Shown here piece by piece: positions 1-11,300 of a stretch of DNA of 64,000 nucleotides. A model generated the notes under the pieces. That model was not told where the DNA came from, ran no database searches, and saw only the letters and a program-made list of their open reading frames with translations. Location: contig NC_092186.1 in the NCBI RefSeq assembly GCF_043641665.1, forward strand, positions 14,502,001 through 14,566,000, in the 5' to 3' direction. Each line of letters starts with the position of its first letter. Within the stretch, counting starts at the first letter, position 1. This DNA comes from Enoplosus armatus (lineage: Eukaryota; Chordata; Actinopteri; Centrarchiformes; Enoplosidae). Made by a program: the position numbers and the translations under genes.

Positions 1-2009
1 CAAAGTGCTGTACGCCACCTGTGTGTCCAGCCTCCAGTCCGTCCCCAGCATCCCCTTCTACTTCTTCTTTAACGCTCTTCTCCTGGCGCTGCTGCTCATG
101 AACATCTACTGGTTCTTGGTGAGGACACAGGTTTTTTATTCAAACCAAATCAAATGTTTTATTTGTCGAAAACTGCCACAACAATGACACAACCTGATCT
201 CTTTCCTCTTTTCCTCCGCTGGTCACGCGCAGTTCATCGTGGTTTTTGTGGTGAAGGTGTTAAAGATGAAGGAGGTGAACGACGTCAGGGAGTACGAGGA
301 CGAGGACGGCAGCAAGGCGGTAGCGGGCCTGCTCAGAGACCCTCAGGCAGAAAACAACCATGATGATGCTGGACATCACGTCTCTGCCCAGGGGTGAGCT
401 GCACCAACACACCCTGTCATTTCTTTAATCTGACAGAGGCCTCAGCTCAGGGTGGAAAAATACCACCAGACAACTGCTGGCACATTTTCACTGTAACTGT
501 TGAGTTTGTTTGTACCAGCAGAGGGTTTGGCAGGAAACCAAACCAACAGTTTAAGGTGCTATTTGTAGAATTTCCACATCAATAAATCATTAGTTTTAAG
601 ACAGCAACTAGTGTAAAGAGGAGGCCTGTTGCAGTCTAACAGTGTTAAGTTCTAACATTAATGGCTACAAGACAGAACGGGGCTATTCCAAAGTAAATAT
701 TTCATGAACACATTTTAAAGTTCATTTAAAATGCTTGAGAAAATAAATGTTAACACACACACACAGCCAGATATATTGTAAAATTCAGAGTATTCTACAG
801 CCGTGGCAGCAGCTCTGTGAGACTGTAGTTTGGCACAGCAGTGCTTTGAGCTAAATGCTAACATCAGCATGCTAACATGCTCACAATGACAATGCTAACA
901 TGCTGATGTTTAGCAGGTGTAATGTTTACCATGTTCACCATCATAGTTTAGTGTGTTAGCATGCTAACATTTGCTGATTAGCACTGAACAAAACGTACAA
1001 CTGAGGCTGATGGGAATAATATTAGCTGCTAGCTTGGCTAATAAATATTTCTCAGTATAAATATAGTTTAATGACATCATCATCAATTTGCCAGCATAGG
1101 ATCTGTATATCTAAAAATAATAAACACACAAAAACACAAAAATATAAACGTGCTTACAAAGATAGAATTGATTATCAGTACCACTGCCATGAGTTTGATA
1201 TGTCTTAATCATGGCCTCATAGCCGATGGACAAACAAGTCACTGTAGTTATTGTATAATTATTATGCCTCAATAAGAGAAGATTGAGCATAATAATATTT
1301 ACAGATTTACAGATTGTTTGTTTTAATCTATGGAGCTTTTATATACTGCCATAGAAGCCAACGTATTGCGCAATAGTGGCCTCCTCCAGTGTAAATGCAA
1401 CAGTGGGCTTTAAACAAGAAAATGCTAACTTGACTAAAACCAAAGTATATCTGCTTGTGTCTTTATCTGAAGTGATGGATTCATCTGTCTTTATCTGAGG
1501 AGCTGCCTGTTGTGTGTACCTCTGTCCTCTGCTGCTGATTGTCTTGGTAGCCTTTGACCACTGACACTCTGAAGACCCTGAAAGTGCAGTTGTTTCTCAC
1601 TTTCATATTAATTTAGAATGTCCACAGATAAAACTGATGCTGTCTAAGTTAAGGTTAAGACTTTATTCATATTTGCACTCTCTCCTGTCCTGAAGGCAGA
1701 TGTACAGTAGATGCCCACTGAGCTTGTGTAACTAGCCCTCACACGTAGATAGGATCAAAGAGCCTGAGACCATATGGAGATGTGATTATGTGGCACTCCT
1801 TATCTGCCTGGCCTTGAACCCTGCAGATATCCTCTCTGCCTGCTAATGCCTCACATCTGCTGATCACCTCACCTGACAAGCTTATTCTCTCCCTCTCAGT
1901 CCCGTCCTGTCTGAGACTCCCTCGCAGTTTCAGTTCCCTGACCCTCTGTTGTGTCTCTCTTTGCAGGAAGCACGTGCAGAACGGGACCACCAAGGACAAG
2001 CATCTATAA
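1..2009 (+). CDS. cers1: Ceramide synthase 1, C-terminal three exons (partial, 5' end outside window)
   Basis: Ceramide synthase 1 joins a fatty acyl-CoA (mainly C18) to a sphingoid base in the ER membrane. Only the C-terminus is here. Exons are 1..118, 233..393 and 1967..2009, with donors GTGAGG and GTGAGC and acceptors ending CAG. Phases 0 and 2 join cleanly to a TAA at 2007-2009. The first exon gives the last membrane helix of the TLC domain (PFYFFFNALLLALLLMNIYW). The second continues FIVVFVVKVLKMKEVNDVREYEDED, an acidic cytosolic tail. The last encodes KHVQNGTTKDKHL. Helix, the 'VREY' stretch and the terminal N-G-x-x-K-D-K pattern match vertebrate CERS1, not CERS4 or other paralogues. 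In mammals CERS1 shares an mRNA with GDF1, but no TGF-beta-type ORF is visible in the 6 kb downstream. The 5' part, including the Lag1 motif, is missing. Confidence 0.9.
780..1040 (+). repeat. Dispersed repeat (family A) in the last cers1 intron
   Basis: Contains GTGCTTTGAGCTAAATGCTA followed by many TTAGCATGCTAACA-type words, then the phrase TGTTTAGCAGGT and CACCAT. The same ordered phrases recur at 27360-27690 on plus and 48120-48360 on minus. I recognise this as a high-copy teleost interspersed repeat but cannot name it. The rest of this 1.57-kb intron (394-1966) holds nothing I recognise. Confidence 0.7.
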
Positions 2010-2110
2010 CAGGCTCTCCGTCGCCACCACCTGGCACTAGGCTACAAGTACAAGCAAGACAAGACGCCCTCCTTGGACGGCTCACGCTAATAAAAAAAAA
2101 AAAAACGTGG
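2010..2110 (+). other. Presumed start of the cers1 3' UTR with a possible poly(A) signal
   Basis: Sequence after the cers1 stop. An AATAAA lies at about 2089-2094 at the head of an A-rich run. This run could be a poly(A) signal or simply an A-tract, so the transcript may extend further. Confidence 0.4.
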
Positions 2111-4478
2111 CTGAAGGGAAGAGCATCACAAAAAGTAAAGGAAGGAAAATAGCTTAAGTTAGGCCGGGTTTTACTCTTTTTATTTGTTTTAGAACATTTC
2201 ATTTCATCATTGTCATTTTGTTCTGTTTTTATTAGAGCACTGTGAATGTTATTTCAGGTGACTTTTTTGTCTTATTGTTGCTTTACATTTGATAGATTCA
2301 GTAGAAGCAGGTTGAGTGAGACTGTGACTGTCACGTACGGCAGCACAGGGTGTCGTAATCATCACCATCACCCTGAAGAGCGACGCAGCACCCAGACAAG
2401 GAAAAGGTTTAGGGCCGGTAGTGGTTCTGTAGACATTTAGACCTACAGGAACCTTTAGTGACCTGGTAAACTGTCGGCATCAGTAATATGCTAATTAATT
2501 GCCTTCATGTTTCCGAATGAATTTCTTTCCTCTGTTGCTCCATTCAACCTCCGTCCATCCTCAGAGAAAAGGCTAAAAAAACATGATTCAAAAAACATTA
2601 CGTTGTTCTCATGGAGAGCTTGCCTGGCATTGTCTGGTGCTGTTTCACCACATGTATTGATTTTCATATCATTGCACAAGTCAGTGGTGGCGAGAGCACA
2701 GCTATGGCCCCTTGCGTCCATTAGTTTGAATTAAAAAGCCACATCGATGTGTGTAGATGTGTGCATGTGTTAGGTGTTTCAGGATGTGGAGAGCAAGGAT
2801 GTAGCTGAATCTTTTAAACACAAAAACCCTTTGTTTCACAACATTTCACCTCTCAGATTTATTTCTTTTGACATTTTATCTCTTGTACTGATGATCAACA
2901 GGCATTGGAAATATTCACTTGGCATTCTTGTAAAGAAAAAGCTTTTTTTTTTTTGTCTTTCCTCTTGTGTGTTTTGAAAAAGCATCTGTTGCTGCACTGA
3001 CATGAAGGCATACAAGCTGATTGCTGGTTTAATGACAGCAAATAGCTAGAATTGATTGACTGAATTTCAGCATCATCCTCATGGCTTAATTTGTTTAAAC
3101 AATATGAATTTTAATAACATCTATGACCAGTTCGTGGGTGGTGGCGGCTATCAAGGTTCACAGAACAAATTGAAACAATAGCCCAGAACGTGTGTAAAGC
3201 TAAAAATCAGTATGATTAAAACATTATGTATGCACAAATTATGGTATCCAGGAATGCATGACATCGAATGATTTTGGAAATATGCTATGTAATCATAATG
3301 TCTTTATTAATGTCTAAAACTCATCCTAAAAGCAATCATTTTGGGGCAGCAGTGAACCACTGAACACACATACAAACCAGTGTGTGACAAACCTTCATGT
3401 AGCATTCTAATGTGGGTATTTTAGATGTATCTCAGACACACTTTAAGATGTGTGAAGGAATGAGATTAAAGTCTATTTTGTCTCAGAAATCCCACATTTT
3501 CAACATTTTGAATGTCATCTGAAATGGTAATGAATTAATTTAATTAAAAAACAGTGAAAGGGACCTATTTCATCCCAGTGGTTTCCCTGGATCCCACTGG
3601 GTTACTGCGTGTGTGTTAGTGGAAACAGCTGCTGCACCTGTAGAAAACAAGGGATGTTTCTATTCTTCTCACCGTCTCGATCAAATTCAAGCTCTTGTTT
3701 CGATGAACAGCATGCTTGTGCTGCTGGAGCAGGCCGCAGATGTCGTCTGTCCGTAGAAGAAGCGTCCGTTGTGTTTGTCTTCCACAATCTCCTCCGGGGA
3801 AGTTCAAATTAACTTTTAATTTTACATTAAACTATCACTATTGTTGCTGTAGTTCAGGTTATTATTGTTGATTTGATTTTTTTTGGAATTGCTGCTGTTT
3901 ATTTGGTTTGTTTTTTTCCTCTGAGAGCACTGTTGGTATTCCAGTTGTGATGTTTTTGTTCTGCTGTGTATGAGTCGGTGACAGTCTGCTCAGATCAGAT
4001 GTTTCCGGGGACCAGGGAGAGTCGTTTTGTTCATCTACATCTGGATTTAGTCTCAGATCTCTTCCTTTTAATCTGAATGCTGGCTCACACTCATTTTACT
4101 GTAGTTCTTTATACATCTGTACTGTAAGTAACATGGTTTATCAAACATGGCACTGTGTGTAATATATCAGAGTCCCGTGGCTGACTGGTTTTACTAGCAT
4201 GGTGTTCTGGCAGGAGGTGACCTCTGAGGTCCTCCCTGCTTAACTGTGAGACTAGATTATCCATAGTTTTGCTGATGTTTTTGTTATAGGATGACATATG
4301 ACAGAGGAGGGAAGTTTGCAGTAAACCCACAAAGACCTGTGATCTGGATTAGGTGTGACTCATCCCTCAAGTCTGGTATGGTACTGTGTGCTTAAGGTGC
4401 ACCTTCAATCTCTCTACCTCTCTCCCATTGTGTCAAACTACAAACAGTCCAGTGATGTGATGTGTGAACTACTACCAG
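2111..4478. other. Intergenic sequence without recognised content
   Basis: Between the cers1 end and the first MITE-like repeat. AT-rich, with short ORFs only, none with recognisable protein similarity. Part of it may belong to a longer cers1 3' UTR. Confidence 0.5.
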
Positions 4479-4752
4479 GGGTGGGCGACATGACGAAATC
4501 AAGTCGAAATCAGTGGGCAATGCTGTCAATGAGCGGTTTTATTATTGGACTTTTATTTTTGCATCTGAAGTACTTTTCAGGTATTTACTTTGATGGATTA
4601 CCCAAAAACAGGAGCAGCGACTACCAGGTGTGCACGAGATAACACTTAAACTGATTTTTCAGGAAATGTATTATACTACCATGTTTATCAGTATCATGAA
4701 ATGAAATAACGTATATCATGACAGAGGATTTCATCTATGTCGCCCATCCCCA
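4479..4752. mobile_element. MITE-like element with terminal inverted repeats
   Basis: The left end reads AGGGGTGGGCGACATGA, and the right end, reverse complemented, reads GGGGATGGGCGACATAGA. The two ends thus form imperfect terminal inverted repeats about 270 bp apart, with no coding capacity between them. A related end (CACCCACCCCTGG) occurs near 63498-63510. A non-autonomous DNA transposon is the simplest reading. Confidence 0.6.
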
Positions 4753-4949
4753 ACTATAACCCAGAAGGGACGAAACTATCTAAAACATTTTGAGATTGTC
4801 GTTTAGTTTTTCTTTCTGTATGGATTTTGGCTGATTCTTATTCAAATGTTCGACACAACATTGGCCTGCAGCTCAGGTCATCTTTTGGTTTAAGTTGCAT
4901 GTGAAGCTCAGTTCAGTCAGACAACTCACCTGGAAACAGAAGTTTGTGA

Positions 4950-5470
4950 ATGTACAGACTTGATATTTGATGTCTAGGTTCTGACCTTGTCACTTGCATA
5001 CAGAGGACATCAGGAAGTGACAAAACGATGAGGCAACATTTGCAAATTTAAAGCAGCATCAATAGGCTTGACACGTCTCGTTTGCATACACTTATGATCG
5101 GCACAGAGAAGATTCGGGAGTGACGATACAAAGATGAAGCAGTGTTTGCAAACTAATCAGTAAAGCAGCAGCGTTGACGAGGCTGTCTTACTGCACAGGC
5201 TGCAGTGGATGTGTGTTGCAGTGAGTAGACTATGACATATTTGGTGTCTAGACTCTGACCTCGTTTCAAGTCAGGTCAATTTTATTTATATAGCCCAATA
5301 AGTTTGCCTCAAGGGGCTTTACAATCTGTACAGCATGCGACACCCTCTATCCTCAGACCCTTGATTCAGGATCAGGACTGCATACATTAAGATCAGGGAG
5401 TGACGATAAAATGAGCAGTGTTGCAGCAGCATTGACGGGGGCCGCCTCACCTCAAAGGCTGTGAGTTGTC
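4950..5470. repeat. Diverged tandem duplication, unit about 275 bp
   Basis: Similar phrases recur in order. 'TTTGATGTCTAGGTTCTGACC' near 4968 is echoed by 'TTTGGTGTCTAGACTCTGACC' near 5240. GCATACA followed by GGAAGTGAC or GGGAGTGACGATA appears near 4997, 5094 and 5380. 'AAGCAGCA' blocks follow each. This indicates two to three diverged copies of a local duplication. The third copy is split by the insertion at 5267-5379. Confidence 0.6.
5267..5379 (+). mobile_element. 113-bp SINE-like fragment nested in the tandem duplication
   Basis: The block begins CAAGTCAGGTCAATTTTATT and contains TTTATATAGCCCAATAAG and GGGGCTTTACAATCTGTAC, a signature of an abundant teleost short interspersed repeat. 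Flanking bases TCGTTT and GCATACA are contiguous in the neighbouring copy of the duplication (near 5088-5100), so the block was inserted there. No clear target-site duplication was seen. Confidence 0.6.
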
Positions 5471-5509
5471 TGCCTGAACTGGCTGGCAGGCTTCGCTCCA
5501 GCATGACTC

Positions 5510-6944
5510 AAAGTATCTTCACGAATGGTTCAATTGTGCCAAAATGTCCACCCAAATTATGAGGCAAGTGTTTGTGGGAGCGTGGTGACGAGCAAAGAGC
5601 AGAGCTAGTAGAAAACGATGGGCAGAGAAGCCCTGCAGGTATTTCTTATAAATTGCACTGTAATTTATTAGTGTTATTTTTATTGTTCATTAGTAGATCA
5701 AAATTAGAAAAGGGAAAGTGAGAATTTGGGAATTTTTATGACTTTCTGGGAAGAATCAGTGACTAAAACTTTTGCAAGTGTATTTTAATGATACATGTTT
5801 TTTTTGACCATTGATACAAATTGCCCCATTTTTTTTTTTCCAAAGTCTTGACAAATTTCTAAATCTGACCTCTTGATAGACACATACTTGCTCTTTTGTA
5901 ACGCAATTTTAATACCATTCAGCCAATGTAATTGTTTCATTTTTCCCCCCATAAAAATAAAACGTCAGTAAACAAGAGGCGTGTGTTCCTTGTGATTTCT
6001 TTTAATTTAATTCTTCTTTAATCACAACTGATATCATTTTCATTGCAAAGATCAAGTGTTGTGGATGAGGTGAAACAGAGTTCAGACCAGAGGAGAGTTC
6101 ATCATTTCAGTGCACAAACAAAACTGAATTCAATAAATTAAAAATTCATATGTACCACACAGTATTTCCCTCGTGTTGGTAAATATAAAAAACCCTGTCG
6201 TTGTTACCATGGCGACAGGAAGAGGGGAAGGGGGGGGTCACAGGTCATGCAGTAACACATGGAAAATACAAAATGGCAAATAAACACTACTCACCCACAA
6301 CCAGGCAAGACCAGGACAGAGAAAGGGTCAAGGAAACACTGCAGCATTCATTTTACACACATCTCATCAAATGTATCTTCCAGGTGTGTTTAAGATATTT
6401 CTCCCCTTTTAATCCAACACCCTTTTGTGTTATTGCCCATTTTAAGACATCCAGTGTATGACCACTGCAGCGCTGGCTTGACCGAAATCTTAACACGGCT
6501 TTAAAAAAAAAAAAGAAGGTCTGATTAAGTCAAATCACATTATTGCTACAGTTGGCAAAAGGTCAAATTCAGCACAACATGTTTTTCTACTGATAAAAAG
6601 GAGTAAGTAGTTTTATCTCGTCATGACACTTGACACACGTGATCTGATTAGGCAAAAAAAAAAACAACGTTTGTTGCATGTGACCTTTTTTTAACATGAG
6701 CTTTAAGATGACGTGTACTTCACCAGCATTACTTTTTAATCAATTCAGGATTTAAAAAAAAAAAAGTAAAAATAAGACACACCAGGTGACACAGCAACAG
6801 GAAACAAACCTCGACTACAGAAGAAGTGACACAAAAGGCAAGAAGGAGCATTTCAAGGTGAAATCTGCGTTAAATTTCTATAACTATATATATTAAATGT
6901 GGGGAGAAGGGGGGATTAATACATACATAATTATTTGGCAAGGA
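5510..6944. other. Intergenic sequence between convergent cers1 and ncln
   Basis: AT-rich with several short A and T homopolymer runs and no recognisable ORF. It may include distal 3' UTR of either flanking gene. Confidence 0.45.
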
Positions 6945-8379
6945 TTTATTTTCCATTCAACTGAATGTTTCTTTTAATTAATTCACTACCAAGGCAACGG
7001 AATCAGGATTATCTAACACTACTTCACATTTTATGTAGACAACTCGTCTTGTCCGTAAACAATATTTTAGGAGTCATTTTCACTGAGCGTTTAAAGAGCA
7101 AGTTCAGATTTCTGTGTCTGTCTCAACACAATACTCATACGCTCATATGTACACTGAACGTTATTGGCCACTGATCATTCCTCCTCTTCATACTGGCTCT
7201 GAGGAGCTCCCTTTCTTGTACAGCTACACTGTAAGAGATGTGGGGCTGAATTGATTAATCGTTTAAATTATTTATCAAGACCAAATTCCAAACATTTGCT
7301 GGTTCCAGCTTTGTTAATCTGATCTGTTGCCTTTCTGTGCTCTATATTGTTGTATTTTTTGTTTTTTGGGCTGTTAGTCTGACAGAAAACACAATGTGAA
7401 TGCCTACGATGGGCATTTTTCACCATTTCTGACATTTTACAGTCTAAGCAATCGATCAATTAATCGAAAAACTAAGTCAACAGATCAGTTGATGATGAAA
7501 ATAAGCGTTAATTGCAGCCCTTAAAAGATGGAAGGCAAAATCTACAGTTCTTTCTGTGCAAGAATGCATTCTGAAGTTCACATGAAAGTAAAATGAGGCT
7601 TCAGTCTTTTTAGTATGAAATGTCCTCGCTGTGTTTTCACAGACAGCGTTTCCTTGATGAGCTGTCGGGGAGTTTAGTTTAGTACCAAAAAGACTTAATC
7701 TCAGAGAGAGGGCGACTCTACAAAGACAGTATGGAGAGAAAGAATTATTTCAGTGACCAATAACTCAACATTTTTATGGGAATGTGAGTATTATATTCAG
7801 GCAGAGTGAAAAAATGTGAACTTATCCTTTAACAACGAGGTTGGTGAACAAAAGAAACATCTGGGCTAAACTCTGTGTGGTCAGTTTCTCCCTGTAGCTG
7901 CCTGAGACAACACACAACGTCAGTTTGGCAGAGCGATCACTCGTACAGTATATCGAGAGGAGGAATGAAGAGCGATCAGTGACACAGCAACATCACAAAC
8001 GCTCACTTAATCTCATGTAGATCTTAGAGGCGAGGACAAACGCTTTACATCCCTCTCAACAGTCAAATAATGAAATATTTCCAACGCGAGGGATTACCAT
8101 AAATGAATGACAAGACATCTGTGTTGGTGAAGACAGGGAGAGTGAAAAATGATTCCTGATTATTCTGGTCCATGAGACCAAAGGGATTAAGTTGGCAGCA
8201 GGACAGGATCTGACATCATAGTTTGTGGATCAGGATGAAGGAAATGGAAGTGATTCTGCTGGTTTGAAAACCATCATGAGAACAGCAGCTCGGCCCAGCT
8301 TCTGTGTTCTTACTGGCTAAAGTTTCTTGATTTGAGGAAAAGGGTGAGATCTGGAAAAACAAAAACGGTGTCGTGCACC
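6945..8379 (-). other. Presumed ncln 3' UTR
   Basis: Runs from the ncln stop codon (8380-8382 on the plus strand) downstream on the minus strand to an AATAAA (TTTATT on plus at 6945-6950). The end is inferred from that hexamer only. An AGGGCTGCAA-type repeat (7241-7523) would lie inside the UTR. Confidence 0.35.
7241..7523. mobile_element. Short inverted-repeat element (family B, AGGGCTGCAA ends)
   Basis: The left end is GGGGCTGAATTGATTAATCG. The right end, reverse complemented, is AAGGGCTGCAATTAACG, followed by GATTAATTGATCG. The interior includes the phrase 'GATGGGCATTTTTCACCATTT'. A second, more decayed copy lies at 40391-40640. This is a widespread teleost non-autonomous element with no coding capacity. 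Confidence 0.7.
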
Positions 8380-11300
8380 TTAATGGGTCTTCGTCTTGGG
8401 TTGGGTGATTCTGCGGACAACGCTGTACAGGACTCCGAAGTTCTGTAAAAGGACCACAAGAGAAGAGACGGTGTTCATTTCATGTTTCCAGACCCATAAA
8501 ACCTCGGCACACTCATGAAGGACGCTCACCCTTTACTGAAACCCCTTAGATACGTCCTTATTAAGTTTAACATGTATTATACAAATGCAAAAGCACACAA
8601 GAATGACTGAAGATTAGATCTCATTGAATTCCTATTTGTAAAAATAGCAGTTATTGATGCTTTAAAAATGTAAAACTGACAACACATTTATATAACGTGG
8701 TGTGTGTCTGAAAGGGGCTACAGACTACAGGACGAACACAGCGACTTACCTGGATCGCCAGATACATCATCCCTAAGTAGGCTGCAATGCAGACGGCCAG
8801 CAACAAGTCAAAAATAGCAGGTTTCACTCTGAGAGGAAGAAAGAAAGAATCACAGTTTAAGAGAGAGAAGAAGAAACAGTCAGACTTTTTTCCCAGTGAT
8901 GGCTGGATTTTCTTCTTCTTTTACTAGTATGGACCAAAGTCTGACACAAAGTTAACTGAGGACTAATTTAAAGCAGATGAGATGGCCTCCCGACTCCACA
9001 GCTGTAAATAAGTAGATCAGTATGAACTGCACTGAAACATCTCAGAGGAGGAGGAGGAGCTCATTAAAGCGTACCTGTAAGCATTCATAGTCTGCTTCAG
9101 CTGGTCGTAGAATACAAACTCTGGATCTCTGAGGACGAGAAAGTTAAAGAAGCTGTTACTCTGACATCATGACCAAAAAAAAAAAAAAAAAAATTATATA
9201 TATATATATATATATATTTATTATTAGATCTGTCGTTTCTGGAAAGACTAAATGCCGTTAAAAATGTTGAATGAATATATTTTGGACATTTAAGCATCTG
9301 AATTCTCTGGTTTAATTCATGATGACAGACAGAAAACATTAATCTTATTATTGAAATTTGATCTTAAAATTGTAACTTCTCGTACAGTGTTAGTGGTTCA
9401 ATCTCCTGCATATCACAATACACAAGATCAATATATTAAAGTTTAATGCCGTCTAATTTACTATCAAATACTAGGATATTTCAGATGGAAAGATGGGAAT
9501 GTTTTCACTAAGCCAGGTCACTTTATCTGTCTGCTTATTCTTATAGTAACAACTGAGCATTAATCTTTTCTGTCTGTCTCCGTCCTTTCCTTTACCTTTT
9601 GTCAGCTTTGACGTAGTGTCTCTTGACGTCCTTGAGGTAGTGTCCGAGGTGATACTCCAGAGTGGACACCACACTGCTGTCTTTGTCCACCAGCTGAGCG
9701 GCTCGGGGCTGTGCTGTGAGCCAGTCAACCACCGCTGACAGCTGCTCCTCCTGAACCTGCTGACATGATCCGAGACAGAAACTACATTACAACAGTACAG
9801 TACAGCCCGAGGCTGAAGAGCTACACACAAAATAACCACCACTGCCTGTGATGGACAGGATATAGTTTAACTTTATACTCCAAATCATTTTTACATAAAG
9901 CAATGGCTGTTTTTTGGAGTAACAGGAATGTTTGGCTTATAAAATAAAATTCAAAATGTGTCCAGATGTGTTCTGTCCTGATAAAAACAGCAACAAATGG
10001 CAGATTGTTGTTACTGCTTTTTCTTTTACAGATCCATTACCACTGTGCCCTCATAAGGACTCAATTAGGGTAGATTTGTTTCCAGACTTGGCAGTTATCC
10101 GTCATAAATATTGTGAGTCAGTTTCAGTTAAATGTAACCTGAGAGGATTTCTTTTGGATCACTGAAGCAAACAAACAGAGTTTGTTTCAGAGCGATCAGA
10201 GAGGACTGTGATTTAGAAGATGATGAGAGACTAAAGCATAAAACTTTAATCTGAATATTTCAGTGGTTCAGAAAGATAAGAGTTGAACTGTTGGTAGCCA
10301 TCCCTGGGGATGGACGAGTCAGTGGTATAATGCTTCATCACCACTTTATTTCATTTCCTACAATATATTTATACATTTAATCTAAAACGCATGTCTACTG
10401 TACACAGTTCAACTGCAAAGGATTTAACCTCCATCACTGAGGTGGTCCTAGTGACTTACCATTTGCTCAGTGAAGATCTGCAGGTCTCCAGGAGCCCCCT
10501 GTGCAGCAGAGGACATGAACAACAGAAATGTCACATAACAGGCAGGAAGCAGACACAGCATCAAGTGTCGATACATTTTCTCCATCTGTGCGTTTACCTT
10601 TTCAGTGAGGTTGTAGATGACCCTGGCCAGCGCCTCTGCTACCACCTTGGTGTTCCTGTTGAGTTTCTTCACATCTACATGAGGCCTGTAAGACACAAAC
10701 ACACGTGTGCAGACAGTTAGAGAAGGTGAACAACTTCAACAAACATTTGGAGAGAAACCAGAAACCCTCTGCGACAAGGGAGTGGAATTTACAGAGCATC
10801 CATCCATTTCCACTCTGGTGGGCTGAAAGGCAGAAAGACTGAGCAAATATCAAATCAACTGACAGGCCAAGTGTGAAAGTGTAACACAGAACAGATAAAT
10901 GGTTTACTAACAGACAGGGAGATGGATGGCTACAGGAGCGGTATAAGATGAAGGAATAGAGAGCGGAAAGAGGACAAAAAGGTGTTACTGCCAAACTCAG
11001 AAGGCATCAAAACCTCCACGCTCATTCCACATCTGACAAAAGTGCATAAATACAGTCAAGATATGCACTGGTCACAACACTCTGTCTTTCCATGGCAGGT
11101 GTACAAAGGGATTCAACGTGATGTGATGGAGCACAGGAGGTGGAAAGGAACGGGTCTACAACCAAATGAATGAAAATGGCTGGCAGCTAGAATGGAAACT
11201 CTTTTCTTTTGGAGATTCAGAGACTTGCAGTAATTAACCCACCCAGCAGGGGGCTCTCCCGCTCCGTGGCGAGAGGAGGGGGACACTGACCGCACGTCCA

